DNA from: an uncultured Saprospiraceae bacterium | GTDB lineage: Bacteria; Bacteroidota; Bacteroidia; Chitinophagales; Saprospiraceae | Reading direction: 5' to 3' | Assembly: GCA_938015435.1 (NCBI GenBank) | Contig: CALLPN010000021.1 | Coordinates: 1 to 64,000 of the forward strand | Length of the DNA stretch: 64,000 nucleotides | Shown: one piece after another, positions 7,794-16,828 of the stretch | Layout: each line of letters starts with the position of its first letter | Position numbering within the stretch: position 1 is the first letter of the stretch | Notes under the pieces: generated by a model | What the model saw: the letters and a program-made list of their open reading frames with translations, nothing else | What the model was told of the DNA's origin: nothing | Database searches by the model: none | Translations under genes and position numbers: made by a program

Positions 7794-8939
7794 ATGAAAT
7801 TCGGAACCAAAGTTATCCATGCCGGTATAGAGCCAGATCCATCTACAGGTGCAATCATGACACCTATATACCAGACATCTACCTATGTCCAATCTGCACC
7901 AGGAGATCATCAAGGCTATGCTTATGCTCGTTCGCAAAATCCAACACGTACAGCCCTCGAAAATAATTTAGCAGCCCTCGAAAATGGTGCTATGGCCGTA
8001 TGCTACAGTAGTGGATTATCAGCCATGGATGCTGTACTTCGGTTACTGAACCCTGGGGAGGAAGTAGTATCTACTAATGACTTATACGGTGGGTCTTATC
8101 GTCTTATGAATCAAGTATTCGGTAAAAACGGTATTGGATTCAACTTTGTTGGTATGGATACGATCGATAAGATAGATGCTGCAGTAAACGAAAATACAAA
8201 GATGATTTGGATAGAAACACCAACTAATCCTATGCTGAGTATTATTGATATTAAAATGGTGTGTGATTATGCAAAGACCAAAGGGGTCAAGGTATGTGTA
8301 GACAATACTTTTGCCTCTCCATATCTTCAAAATCCAATTGACTTAGGCGCGGATATAATTATTCACTCCGCTACAAAGTATCTAGGAGGCCATTCGGATG
8401 TAGTACATGGAGCAGTAATCACTAAAGACATAGAGACAGGAGAGAAGCTAAAGTTTATTCAGAATGCAGTAGGAGCAGTTCCTGGACCTCAAGATTGTTT
8501 TCTCATTTTGAGAGGGATCAAAACACTGCATGTAAGAGTTCAAAGAGCTTGCGAAAACGCAAGGAAGATAGCTGAGTATCTTCTTACTAATGAGAAGGTT
8601 AATCGCGTCTACTACCCAGGGTTCGAATCTCATCCTAACCATGATGTGGCCAAAAGACAGATGAAGGATTTCGGTGGTATGGTTAGCTTCGACCTTAAGG
8701 ATGATAGCTTTGACAGTGCCAAAAAACTGCTAAGTGCAACCAATCTATTCGCTTTAGCAGAGTCACTTGGTGGAGTAGAATCATTGATCGGACATCCAGC
8801 CACTATGACTCACGGATCTATTCCTAGAGCAGAAAGACTCAAAATAGGATTAACTGACTCGTTAATACGACTTAGTGTTGGTATCGAAGACATAGATGAC
8901 CTTATTGAAGACCTTAGTAATGCTTTATCTAAAATGTAG
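7794..8939 (+). CDS. Cystathionine gamma-synthase / gamma-lyase family PLP enzyme
   Basis: 381 residues from ATG at 7794; an in-frame TTG six bases earlier is less likely. Fold-type I PLP enzyme of the Cys/Met metabolism family: YARSQNPTR, the cofactor-holding SSGLSAMDA, TPTNPML, VDNTFASPYLQNP and the PLP lysine K195 in SATKYLGGH, then SLGGVESLIGHPA near the end. The family covers cystathionine gamma-synthase, cystathionine gamma-lyase and methionine gamma-lyase, which sequence alone does not separate safely; the SLGGVESL-HPA-MTH end is shared by synthase and lyase. With MetH encoded later in the window a role in methionine/cysteine metabolism is likely. Monocistronic, with its own promoter. 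Confidence 0.93.
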   Translation: MKFGTKVIHAGIEPDPSTGAIMTPIYQTSTYVQSAPGDHQGYAYARSQNPTRTALENNLAALENGAMAVCYSSGLSAMDAVLRLLNPGEEVVSTNDLYGGSYRLMNQVFGKNGIGFNFVGMDTIDKIDAAVNENTKMIWIETPTNPMLSIIDIKMVCDYAKTKGVKVCVDNTFASPYLQNPIDLGADIIIHSATKYLGGHSDVVHGAVITKDIETGEKLKFIQNAVGAVPGPQDCFLILRGIKTLHVRVQRACENARKIAEYLLTNEKVNRVYYPGFESHPNHDVAKRQMKDFGGMVSFDLKDDSFDSAKKLLSATNLFALAESLGGVESLIGHPATMTHGSIPRAERLKIGLTDSLIRLSVGIEDIDDLIEDLSNALSKM

Positions 8940-9189
8940 GATATCAGGCAGTTAGCATAGCTATCTCGAAAGATTGGGTCTAAGGGCTGTTTTATTATTT
9001 ATACATTTCAATTTTTATCTCGAAAAATCCACTCTTTCACAAGAAATAAATACGATATTTTCTTAATTTTACCCTGTATCCACTGGATACTTATTAGCCA
9101 CAATCTAACGAGAATGAGAATGTGGTACTAGTAATTTGTTTTTTTGATAAACCCAACCGGAACAGCGATAGAACTGAAAAAAAATTGCT
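8940..9189. other. Spacer before the structured RNA
   Basis: About 250 AT-rich bases with no gene. A short sequence TATCTCGAAA-AT recurs at about 8962 and 9017, and TATCC-ACT-GGATA near 9078 is a small palindrome. TAGTAATTTG near 9130 is an imperfect -7 element that could start the following RNA. Confidence 0.3.
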
Positions 9190-9583
9190 AAGCTGACGGA
9201 GAAGACGATATATAAGACTTGAAGAAGTTGAATCGTCTAATCTAGATCTAGATCTGTTATATAAACTAACAGAGACTCAAGTTGGTCATCGATAACACGA
9301 TGCCTTACTGTATCTAGCTCTGAGAAATCAGAATTAGAGCCGTGTATAGAAAATTTGTAAAGAATAATCTATACGTGGAAAGACAAAGACAAAGAATTGA
9401 CTGCTGTAAAGACAGTAGTAAGACCTGTCTGGCATCAGAGTGAAGAGCAGGATACTGTTCGACTATCTGATACAACCTGAGCTTAGCTAAATAATTTAGC
9501 AACCACACAGTGTTCTGCACTTTAAACATTTATAAAAAAATTAGCGCAAAGGCATATTGGATGAGACCAATATGCCTTTTTTT
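9190..9583 (+). ncRNA. Probable structured non-coding RNA, family unknown
   Basis: A 390-base stretch with no credible protein frame holds a chain of hairpins followed by a near-ideal terminator. Stems: 9203-9209 with 9232-9238, enclosing ACTT/AAGT around a GAAG loop; 9253-9259 with 9267-9273; 9320-9323 with 9328-9331 closing a GAAA tetraloop inside GCT/AGC; 9341-9350 with 9368-9377 (seven Watson-Crick pairs then wobble pairs); 9400-9407 with 9412-9419 (one G-U pair); 9486-9491 with 9495-9500. The wobble pairs suggest selection for RNA pairing. I looked for tmRNA, RNase P RNA, SRP RNA and group II domain V signatures and could not establish any. Flanking genes (trans-sulfuration enzyme, radC) are unrelated. 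Confidence 0.5.
9548..9583 (+). terminator. Strong rho-independent terminator of the structured RNA
   Basis: A perfect 13-bp stem (9548-9560 with 9567-9579) with a 6-nt loop and a tract of T residues running to 9583. The A-run on the left also makes it usable in the opposite direction. The nearest upstream coding gene ends 600 bases earlier, so it most likely ends the non-coding RNA. Confidence 0.9.
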
Positions 9584-9704
9584 ATGCCCCATTCTTACCT
9601 TTTTGTGTTTTGAGCTATTAATAACTTAATAGAAACCTTGGCGTAATATATGAAAGTCGAGTTTTAACTTTATCTCAATCACAATTTCTTTAAATTTTAC
9701 TTCT

Positions 9705-10400
9705 ATGTCTACACCATCTATAGATTCCATCAAATCATGGGCTGAAGAGGATCGACCTAGAGAGAAGATGTTACTTAAAGGAAGGTCTAGCTTAAGCGAT
9801 GCTGAGCTGATAGCTATCATATTGGGCTCAGGATCTCGAGATGAATCTGCTGTGTCACTCGCCAAAAGAGTGTTGTCCATCGTAGATCACAACCTATATG
9901 AACTTGGTAAGCTTACACTATCAGATCTTATGCATTTTAAAGGGATAGGGGAGGCCAAGGCAATCTCTATAGCGGCAGCTCTTGAGATAGGGAGACGAAG
10001 GTCCATAACAGCTCCTCAGACTAAGCCTATCGTTACTTCCAGTAAAGAGGCATATGAATTAATCAAGTCTACGATAGAAGATATGGCACATGAAGAGATG
10101 TGGATCATATTACTTAATAAAGGTAATAAGCTGATCAAAAGGCAAAAAATGAGCTCTGGCGGTGCTACTGCAACCATAGTAGATGTCAAGATGATCCTCA
10201 AGGCAGTGATAGAGTCTCAAGCTCAAAGCATCATACTAGCACATAATCACCCATCTGGATCATTATCCCCAAGTAGAGCCGATATAGAGATCACCAACAA
10301 AATCAAAGAAGCAGTAAAGTTCTTTGATATTACTTTGATGGATCACCTTATTGTGGCTGAAGGCGGTTATTACAGCTTCGTAGATGACGGTAAGTTGTAG
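9705..10400 (+). CDS. radC: RadC family JAB-domain protein
   Basis: 231 residues, the usual RadC length. N-terminal UPF0758/helix-hairpin-helix part (MKGIGEAKA-like segment FKGIGEAKAISIAAA at about residues 77-91) and a C-terminal JAB/MPN metalloprotease-like domain with the zinc motif H180-N-H182-P-S-G and D193 in PSRAD. RadC proteins were once linked to DNA repair, but the biochemical role is unresolved. Start ATG at 9705 gives the typical MxxxSIKSWAEEDRPREK beginning. Convergent with the reductase gene, only six bases apart. Confidence 0.95.
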   Translation: MSTPSIDSIKSWAEEDRPREKMLLKGRSSLSDAELIAIILGSGSRDESAVSLAKRVLSIVDHNLYELGKLTLSDLMHFKGIGEAKAISIAAALEIGRRRSITAPQTKPIVTSSKEAYELIKSTIEDMAHEEMWIILLNKGNKLIKRQKMSSGGATATIVDVKMILKAVIESQAQSIILAHNHPSGSLSPSRADIEITNKIKEAVKFFDITLMDHLIVAEGGYYSFVDDGKL

Positions 10401-10406
10401 TTTTTA

Positions 10407-11504
10407 TTAAGCTTCAAATTCTATAGTTACTTCCTGCGATACTGGCCTAGCTTGACAACTTAATATATAGCCATCTTTTACTTCATCATCATCAAGAGCA
10501 AAACATGCGTCCATTTTCACTTCTCCAGAAGTCACTTTGGCGATACATGTCGAGCAAGCTCCACTCGTACATGAGTATGGAGGTTCTTTACCAAGCTCTA
10601 TTAGTTCGTCGAGTATTGTTTTGCTATCATCCATAGATAATGCAATTGTTTCGCCATTGAGTATAACAGTTACCGCCGATGCACCACTAGCTATAGCGCT
10701 TGCTCCATTTTTCTTAGCCTCGACGGCTCCACCAAACGATTCTTTCTTAATGAGATCTTTGCTTATACCTTGCTCAAGTAGAGCGGTTTCTACGTTAGAT
10801 ATCATTGTACCTGGGCCACAGATATAGTAAAGCTGTGCCTTGGTGTAAGACGGATTCTTTTCTATAAAGTCAGTCACTTTTACAGCATCAATACGACCAG
10901 TATCACCTTTCCATGCGGTTGATTTTTTGCCTAGCAGACCTCCAATACCTCCAGCTTTGACTTTGATAGGTTGACTGATAGTATGGGATACACTGAGTTG
11001 ACCTTCATGTTTTTTGGTGAGTTCATCCAACATGTTTCGGAAGATGATACCTTTTTCGGATCTACTACCATATATAAGATGACATGAGCTTTTAGGTTCG
11101 TGCTCTAGTACATCTTGTATCATACTCATGACAGGTGTAATACCACTACCTGCAGCGAAGAAGTAATGATCTCTTGCTAATGCAGCATCTGGCAATATTG
11201 TAAATCTACCTTCAGGAGCCAATACATCAATTGATTGCCCCTCAGAAAGCTCATCATGTAGATAGTTAGACATACGACCACCTTCTACACGCTTGATAGA
11301 TACGGCAGGTGAAGAGGCATGTGGTGCAGTGCAGATAGAGTATGACCTTCGGATCTCTTCTCCAGCTATATTAGCTTTTATAGTAAGGTATTGCCCAGCT
11401 TTGAAACTGTACTTTTCCTTTTGGTCACTAGGGATATCAAAGTAGATAGATATCGTATCTTCTGTCTCCTTTACTATTTTATCAATCTTCAGTGTATCGA
11501 ACAT
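10407..11504 (-). CDS. Flavin/2Fe-2S oxidoreductase, PaaE-like
   Basis: 365 residues in the order FAD-binding, NAD-binding, plant-type ferredoxin. RRSYSICTAP (about residue 53) is the FAD motif, FFAAGSGITPVMSMI the NAD-site glycine motif, and the C-terminus has the 2Fe-2S cysteine pattern C-x4-C-x2-C-x~29-C in SCTSGACSTC...LSCQARP. This architecture is that of the phenylacetyl-CoA epoxidase reductase PaaE and related ring-hydroxylase reductases. No paaABCD genes are near, so the electron acceptor is unknown and the gene may serve another oxygenase or desaturase. A 25-residue Ala/Gly-rich insertion before the ferredoxin domain (GASAIASGASA) is a linker. Confidence 0.88.
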   Translation of the reverse strand: MFDTLKIDKIVKETEDTISIYFDIPSDQKEKYSFKAGQYLTIKANIAGEEIRRSYSICTAPHASSPAVSIKRVEGGRMSNYLHDELSEGQSIDVLAPEGRFTILPDAALARDHYFFAAGSGITPVMSMIQDVLEHEPKSSCHLIYGSRSEKGIIFRNMLDELTKKHEGQLSVSHTISQPIKVKAGGIGGLLGKKSTAWKGDTGRIDAVKVTDFIEKNPSYTKAQLYYICGPGTMISNVETALLEQGISKDLIKKESFGGAVEAKKNGASAIASGASAVTVILNGETIALSMDDSKTILDELIELGKEPPYSCTSGACSTCIAKVTSGEVKMDACFALDDDEVKDGYILSCQARPVSQEVTIEFEA

Positions 11505-11701
11505 GCTTTCTGATATAATTTTATAATGCGCTTTATTAGATGCTAAAATAGCCTACACGACGACTATGTTTTCAATTATATAAGATTATTTTCATTAAGA
11601 AAGACAATCTTTTAAGAATCCAGTAGAGACAACATTTCATTTTGGCCTAGATTTCAATAGAATACCCTATTTTAGCCCTCAACATTAGAACTAATTTTAA
11701 T

Positions 11702-12424
11702 ATGAAAAAGACTCTTTCTGTAATTATTCCGGCATATAATGAAGAAGCGACTATTGCCAATATTCTCACTAGAATAATGGAAGTGGAGCTTATTGGAGAT
11801 ATCCAAAAGGAACTGGTAGTTGTGAATGATAGCTCTAAAGATCGAACTGAGGAGATTGTATTACAGTATCAGAAGGATCATCCTAATGTCCCGCTAAAGT
11901 ATTTCAAGCACGAAAAGAACAAAGGTAAAGGAGCTGCATTACATACTGGTATCAAGGAGGCAACAGGAGACTATATCATTATACAGGATGCAGATCTTGA
12001 GTATGACCCTCAAGAATTTAACCTATTACTGCAACCAATATTAGATGAATTTGCAGATGTTGTATACGGTTCTAGATTTATTGGCGGTAAGCCTCATAGG
12101 ATATTGTTCTTTTGGCATTCTATAGGTAATAAATGGTTGACAAGTCTTTCCAATGTATTTACTAATCTAAATCTTACAGATATGGAGACATGCTATAAGA
12201 TGTGGAAGTCTGAGCTTGTAAAGAGTGTAAACCTTAAAGAGAATAGATTTGGCTTTGAACCTGAGGTAACTGCTAAGGTTTCTCGTATACCAGGTGTGCG
12301 TATATATGAAGTAGGAATATCGTATTACGGACGGACTTATGAAGAAGGTAAGAAGATAAGCTGGAAAGATGGCTTTAGTGCTATATATTGTATATTGAAA
12401 TATAACCTTTGGAGTCGTAAATAG
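11702..12424 (+). CDS. Family 2 glycosyltransferase (dolichol-phosphate mannosyltransferase-like)
   Basis: 240 residues, one GT-A domain. [13 protein letters not shown] and [10 protein letters not shown] form the nucleotide-sugar site, [11 protein letters not shown] is the metal-binding D-x-D, followed by YGSRFIGG and GFEPEVTAK, all typical of DPM1/GtrB-like enzymes that move a sugar from a nucleotide to a polyprenyl phosphate. Unlike GtrB it has no C-terminal membrane helices, so it is the short soluble type. Starts the rightward run with the LysE exporter and the barrel protein. Acceptor unknown. Confidence 0.92.
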   Translation: MKKTLSVIIPAYNEEATIANILTRIMEVELIGDIQKELVVVNDSSKDRTEEIVLQYQKDHPNVPLKYFKHEKNKGKGAALHTGIKEATGDYIIIQDADLEYDPQEFNLLLQPILDEFADVVYGSRFIGGKPHRILFFWHSIGNKWLTSLSNVFTNLNLTDMETCYKMWKSELVKSVNLKENRFGFEPEVTAKVSRIPGVRIYEVGISYYGRTYEEGKKISWKDGFSAIYCILKYNLWSRK

Positions 12425-12448
12425 ACTCTATCATAAAACCACAATCAC

Positions 12449-13084
12449 TTGCTAGCTATCTTTCTTGAAGGAGTAGTATTTGGGCTTATTCTGACAATTA
12501 TGTTAGGCCCTATATTCGTAGCATTGACTCAGACAGGTATTGAGAAAGGTGCAAGGGCTGGTATTACAGTTGGCGCAGGAGTATGGACTAGCGACTTACT
12601 AGTTATTTTGTTTTCCTATCTATTTATAAGCCAAGTAGATGCTTTAGTCCAAGACGAAGTTTTCAAATATTGGATGGGCTTAGTGGGTGGATTTATTCTG
12701 ATCACTTTTGGCATTGTTATTTTTTTAAAAAAAACAGAAGCGATTAAATCTGGCGGAAGTTATACTGCCAAAAATTACTTGGGATTTTGGATGAAAGGTT
12801 TTCTTGTAAATACAGTCAATCCTTTTACTTTCATTTTTTGGCTAGGTGTGATTTCTACTAAAGTGATTGGTATCAATATGAATGATACTCAAGCTTTTGT
12901 TTTTATCTCAGCTATAATGTTAACCATCATTATTACAGATACTATGAAAGTAATGGGTGCCAAAGCGATCCGAAGTAGATTAGAATCGAAACACATACAG
13001 TTGATAAGCCGCGTGGCTGGAGCCGCATTGGTTGTGTTTGGAGTAGTATTGCTTTATCAGACAGGTAATAGCAGTTTTCTGTAA
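12449..13084 (+). CDS. LysE/RhtB family exporter
   Basis: 211 residues with about six membrane helices. The beginning FLEGVVFGLILTIMLGPIFVALTQTGIEKGARAG is the LysE/RhtB signature region (the conserved G-P before the second helix and the Q-x-G-I-x-x-G). Starts at TTG 12449; no ATG is placed well, and TTG gives the standard LysE beginning. Proteins of this family export amino acids and related small molecules; the substrate is unknown. It starts 24 bases after the glycosyltransferase and is likely co-transcribed. Confidence 0.88.
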   Translation: MLAIFLEGVVFGLILTIMLGPIFVALTQTGIEKGARAGITVGAGVWTSDLLVILFSYLFISQVDALVQDEVFKYWMGLVGGFILITFGIVIFLKKTEAIKSGGSYTAKNYLGFWMKGFLVNTVNPFTFIFWLGVISTKVIGINMNDTQAFVFISAIMLTIIITDTMKVMGAKAIRSRLESKHIQLISRVAGAALVVFGVVLLYQTGNSSFL

Positions 13085-13106
13085 TCAATTAATTGAAAAT
13101 CATCCT

Positions 13107-14135
13107 ATGAGATTCTACTTTGTTCTGATATCTATATTACTTACTGTAGGAGTATTTGCGCAAGTAGATTCAGCTCCAGGTGAAGAAAATTTTCGCCCAC
13201 GCACAGATAATTTTGTGAGTTTGACTAAAGTATTTAGCGATAAAAGTCAAGTATCTTTTTTAGGAGCTAACTATTACAATTACCTAGATAAAGATTCAGC
13301 AAGCCGTGATTCTTCTTTTAACCTAGATGCTCATATTACTCCTAATTATTACTTCGGTGATGAGATAGATGAAAATAATCGCAACGAACATAATTGGCTT
13401 ATTGACATTAATGTAAAGATTGATATTAGAATATTTAAAACTCAATTTAGTGGACCTATTAGAACTGCTTCATTTAAACCAGGAGGAAGATTACATTATT
13501 CTCACCCATCATGGTCCAGAAGTAATGGCAATGATATAGGTGGATTTTTACATTCTATTTACGGAGGCTTCTATCATTTTTCTAATGGCCAAGATGGAAG
13601 TTCATCCGCAGATCAATCTATAGTAGCAGGAATTGATTCTCTTTCATATATCAATGAAGGGCATAAGCTCAATGTATATAATGGTAGCTTCTCGACTAAC
13701 TATGTAGACATAGGATATAACCTATTTTACTGCCACCCAGATGGCCTTCAAAAGTTTCATTTTAATAATAATTTCGAATTACATTACCGAGGCAAAAATG
13801 AAGAGTACGATGGTTTCATTTCTAGATTTAATCACGCCATGGAATTCAACTACCTCAACATGCGTCTGTCCAGATCTAGAGGAAATTTAAGTGAAGGATG
13901 GAGGGCAAGTCTCAGAACTAATTTCCGTTACGGTAATTTAGATAATCTTGAAGGTGGCCTAGAAAGACGATTTGATGTGACTTTACTTTATAGTCATAAG
14001 CTCCCTTATACAACTACCGTATCGGGTTTTATTAGTTTAGGATACTATGGTTCTGATTTTTACAATATCTATTTAGAAGATAGATTTGTATTCGCAAAAT
14101 TTGGTTTATCTATTGGTGATTTCATCAACTATTAA
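13107..14135 (+). CDS. Outer-membrane beta-barrel, phospholipase A1-like
   Basis: 342 residues with a signal peptide (cleavage probably after VFAQ, residue 19) and alternating beta-strand pattern to a C-terminal aromatic-ended strand. The segment YGGFYHFSNGQDG contains H157-F-S159-N-G, the H-x-S-N-G active-site motif of outer-membrane phospholipase A (OMPLA/PldA). In OMPLA the third catalytic residue is an Asn 12 residues later; here that position is Ser, but FSTNYVDIGYN at about 195-205 could supply Asn198 after an insertion. OMPLA cleaves phospholipids in the outer leaflet. I infer a divergent phospholipase-type barrel; activity is not certain. Confidence 0.6.
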   Translation: MRFYFVLISILLTVGVFAQVDSAPGEENFRPRTDNFVSLTKVFSDKSQVSFLGANYYNYLDKDSASRDSSFNLDAHITPNYYFGDEIDENNRNEHNWLIDINVKIDIRIFKTQFSGPIRTASFKPGGRLHYSHPSWSRSNGNDIGGFLHSIYGGFYHFSNGQDGSSSADQSIVAGIDSLSYINEGHKLNVYNGSFSTNYVDIGYNLFYCHPDGLQKFHFNNNFELHYRGKNEEYDGFISRFNHAMEFNYLNMRLSRSRGNLSEGWRASLRTNFRYGNLDNLEGGLERRFDVTLLYSHKLPYTTTVSGFISLGYYGSDFYNIYLEDRFVFAKFGLSIGDFINY

Positions 14136-14259
14136 TCACAGTATTTTAAAATGAAATTTTCTTTAGCGCTCTTTGCGTCTTTGCTGTTATAATTCGCTAG
14201 CAATAAAATAAGGTGCGATTAGCTTTAAACCAGATTGAGTTTGTGAGTTTTATTAAACC

Positions 14260-14727
14260 CTACTCCACAGTCTCGATCAACGAAAGCTTAAGTGAGTGTA
14301 TGCCTTTTAATTGAGCATCTCTAGTATTCTGTACGAAAGAGATATTATAAGTACCTACATCTTTGAACTTTACATCGTCTCTAAGTAGAAGATGAAGCGT
14401 ACATTCTTCGCTATCACAAGATGATAGCCAAGTGCCCATTTTGTTTGCGAGTTCTATAGATAATGGATCGGTAAATACTTCTTCCGTAGGAAATGTAGTT
14501 GTGATATTAGTATAGAAATTTTGATGAGAAAAATTTGGACTATGCACTACCGTCAATAACAGATCATATTCTATATTAGGATCTGTTATTTCAAATTCAA
14601 ATTCCGCACTATCATCATAAGCCCATGATTCGCCCATGGTATGTTCTTGTTCATAGACCACATTAGGGCCACAAGATGATATCGTCAAGGCGAATATAAA
14701 AACAGCTATATACGAGTAGTACTTCAT
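14260..14727 (-). CDS. gldH: GldH gliding-motility lipoprotein
   Basis: 155 residues with a lipoprotein signal (lipobox ISSC, Cys at residue 19). The mature part matches GldH in layout: an early Y/F-E-x-x-x-x-x-x-x-S-W box (here HTMGESWAYDD), FEFEITDP, a central beta domain, and the end VGTYNISFVQNTR...LKGIHSLKLSL. GldH is one of the lipoproteins needed for gliding and associated with the type IX secretion machinery in Bacteroidota. It lies six bases after dnaJ, so it is probably read from the grpE-dnaJ transcript. Confidence 0.85.
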   Translation of the reverse strand: MKYYSYIAVFIFALTISSCGPNVVYEQEHTMGESWAYDDSAEFEFEITDPNIEYDLLLTVVHSPNFSHQNFYTNITTTFPTEEVFTDPLSIELANKMGTWLSSCDSEECTLHLLLRDDVKFKDVGTYNISFVQNTRDAQLKGIHSLKLSLIETVE

Positions 14728-14733
14728 TGAATA

Positions 14734-15897
14734 TTAATTAAACATGTCTTTCATTCGTTCAAAAAATCCTTTCTCTTCTTTTCCAGGATTAGGAGCGAAG
14801 TTAGGCATGTCGCGCATTTTTTCTAATAGCTCTTTCTCATCTTTATTGAGTTGCTTAGGAGTCCATATGTTTACATGGATCAATTGATCTCCAGTTCCAT
14901 AGCCTTGTACAGATGGAAGCCCTTTTCCTCTCAATCTAAATATTTTTCCTGGTTGCGTACCAGAAGGTATTTTGATTTTTACTTTGCCTGTAAGCGTAGG
15001 TACTTCTACTGATGTACCGAGTGCGGCATCCGCAAAATTGATAAAGAGATCATGGATTATATTCTGTCCATCTCTACTGAAGTTGTCGCTTTCTTTTACT
15101 TCGATATTAATAAGTAGATCTCCGTTAGGTCCGCCATTTTTTCCAGCGTTACCTTTACTACGCATTGACAGTTGCATACCATCTTCTACTCCAGCTGGAA
15201 TTGGAATAGATATAGTTTCAGATCCCATTTCTGTTCCATCACCTTTACAAGTACCACATTTTGCAGTGATCTGTTGTCCACTTCCTGAGCAGTTAGGACA
15301 TACAGTAGTCGTCTGCATCTGACCTAAGAACGTTGATTTGATCTGACGTACATATCCAGATCCTCCACAAGTGCCACAGGTAGAAACTGAGCTTTTATCT
15401 TTAGCTCCACTACCTTCACAAGTACCACAGTTGACGGATTTTTTGACTTTTATATTTTTAGTTACCTCTGTTGCTACATCCTCTAAAGAGAGTTTTACTT
15501 TGATACGTATGTTAGATCCTTTCTGACCAGATCTAGTGCTACGGCCACGGCCACCTCCACCTCCAAAGAATGAATCGAATGGACTGCCTCCGTCACCAAA
15601 GACATCTCCAAATTGGCTAAAAATATCATCCATTGTCATACCGCCACGGAATCCACCACCACCTTGGTTTGGATCTACACCAGCATGCCCATATCTGTCA
15701 TATCTGGCTTTCTTATCGTCATCACTTAGGATCTCGTAAGCTTCTGCCGCTTCTTTGAATTTAGTCTCCGCTTCTTTATTGTCAGGATTACGATCTGGGT
15801 GAAACTTCATCGCTGTTTTACGATAAGCTTTTTTGATGGTTGTAGCATCAGCACTTTTTTCCACACCCAGTACTTCGTAATAATCTCTCTTTGCCAT
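14734..15897 (-). CDS. dnaJ: Chaperone DnaJ (Hsp40)
   Basis: 387 residues from ATG at 15897 ([11 protein letters not shown]); a longer frame begins 45 bases upstream but adds unlike residues. J domain with HPD (residues 33-36), a Gly/Phe region with GGGGRGRS, then a zinc domain with four C-x-x-C-x-G-x-G repeats ([32 protein letters not shown]), then the two C-terminal substrate-binding domains (GKGLP near the end). Class A co-chaperone of DnaK, stimulating ATP hydrolysis and delivering unfolded clients. Encoded after grpE with about 160 bases between; dnaK is not in the window. Confidence 0.98.
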   Translation of the reverse strand: MAKRDYYEVLGVEKSADATTIKKAYRKTAMKFHPDRNPDNKEAETKFKEAAEAYEILSDDDKKARYDRYGHAGVDPNQGGGGFRGGMTMDDIFSQFGDVFGDGGSPFDSFFGGGGGRGRSTRSGQKGSNIRIKVKLSLEDVATEVTKNIKVKKSVNCGTCEGSGAKDKSSVSTCGTCGGSGYVRQIKSTFLGQMQTTTVCPNCSGSGQQITAKCGTCKGDGTEMGSETISIPIPAGVEDGMQLSMRSKGNAGKNGGPNGDLLINIEVKESDNFSRDGQNIIHDLFINFADAALGTSVEVPTLTGKVKIKIPSGTQPGKIFRLRGKGLPSVQGYGTGDQLIHVNIWTPKQLNKDEKELLEKMRDMPNFAPNPGKEEKGFFERMKDMFN

Positions 15898-16059
15898 AAT
15901 ATTATTTTCGAATGATAAATCTTCTATTTGCACATAGCACAAATGAAAATCACCAATGTTTCGATTGTTTTAGTCGATACTCTGCGACTGATTATAGATG
16001 TGCTATACCTCATAGGTACGACAATCTGTTTTTTGGATCTATAACTTTAAATCCAACGA

Positions 16060-16638
16060 CTACTTTCCAACAACTACTCTCGCGTACTTGATGATCTTAT
16101 CATTGAGATAGTATCCTTGTTCGATAGTGTCTATGATTTTACCTTGCATCTCTTCAGTAGGTGCTGGTATCTCTGTGATAGCTTCATGTAATTCTGGATC
16201 GAAAACCTCACCAGTAGATTCAATCGCTTTGATACCTTTCGCAGCAAGTACAGATTTAAGCTTCTGGTATACAAGCGTAACTCCTTCAGAGAATACTTCA
16301 TCGTTACCATCAGCCTCAGCCACTTTCTTAGCTCTATCAAAATCATCCATTACAGGAAGAAATGCCTGTAATGTATCCATGCCAGCAGTAGCCCTAAAGT
16401 CTATACGCTCCTTTGCTGTACGCTTCTTGAAGTTGTCAAATTCTGCAAATAGTCTTAGGAACTTGTCCTTGCTTTCGCCTAGTTCTTGTTCAAGCTCTTC
16501 TATTCTATCCGCTTGCTTATCCTTCTTCGAAGATTTAGATTTTTTCTTGGCCTTTGTCTCTTTCTCGTCTTTTATGACTTCCTCTTCTTGGATTTCTTCT
16601 TGCTTCTTAGTCATTTTGTTTCTTAGTTTGTTAAACAT
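16060..16638 (-). CDS. grpE: Nucleotide exchange factor GrpE
   Basis: 192 residues. A highly charged Lys/Glu N-terminus, a long coiled coil (residues about 45-95, with FLRLFAEFDNFKKRTAKER as the family signature), and a C-terminal beta domain ending in the conserved GYYLNDKIIKYARVVVGK. GrpE exchanges ADP for ATP on DnaK. Two possible starts (MFNKL and MTKKQ, eight residues apart); the longer is used here. A good promoter precedes it and dnaJ follows. Confidence 0.97.
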   Translation of the reverse strand: MFNKLRNKMTKKQEEIQEEEVIKDEKETKAKKKSKSSKKDKQADRIEELEQELGESKDKFLRLFAEFDNFKKRTAKERIDFRATAGMDTLQAFLPVMDDFDRAKKVAEADGNDEVFSEGVTLVYQKLKSVLAAKGIKAIESTGEVFDPELHEAITEIPAPTEEMQGKIIDTIEQGYYLNDKIIKYARVVVGK

Positions 16639-16719
16639 ATATATCTATAAGCAAACCCTTTGCCACTCCATTATTTAGGTCATTATGGCATAGGAATGCA
16701 GCTCATTCTGTCAAAAGCG

Positions 16720-16749
16720 CAAAGATAGATCTATATGTAGAGCTTCAAC
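16720..16749 (-). promoter_or_regulatory. Promoter for grpE-dnaJ
   Basis: On the minus strand GTTG (16749 to 16746), an 18-base spacer and TATCTTTG (16727 to 16720) match the Bacteroidota housekeeping consensus. Predicted start is near 16713, with a leader of about 75 bases. I saw no CIRCE-type inverted repeat. Confidence 0.5.
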
Positions 16750-16828
16750 ATTGAGGATAAGCCTATATCTGACAATACTAACCATGATCTCAGCATTGCT
16801 TTCTTCATAATCTATCTCTACCGATTAG

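Noticed and set aside
9241..9258. TCTAGATCTAGATCT short tandem repeat
   Set aside because: Only two to three units; probably part of the RNA fold rather than a repeat array.
9314..9529. Minus-strand frame of 71 codons
   Set aside because: It lies across the strongly paired RNA region and has no protein-like features.
9190..9583. tmRNA, RNase P RNA or group II intron remnant
   Set aside because: GGAAAGAC near 9378 and TTCGACT near 9457 are loosely similar to RNase P and T-loop sequences, but the surrounding pairing and other conserved blocks are missing and no reverse transcriptase is near.
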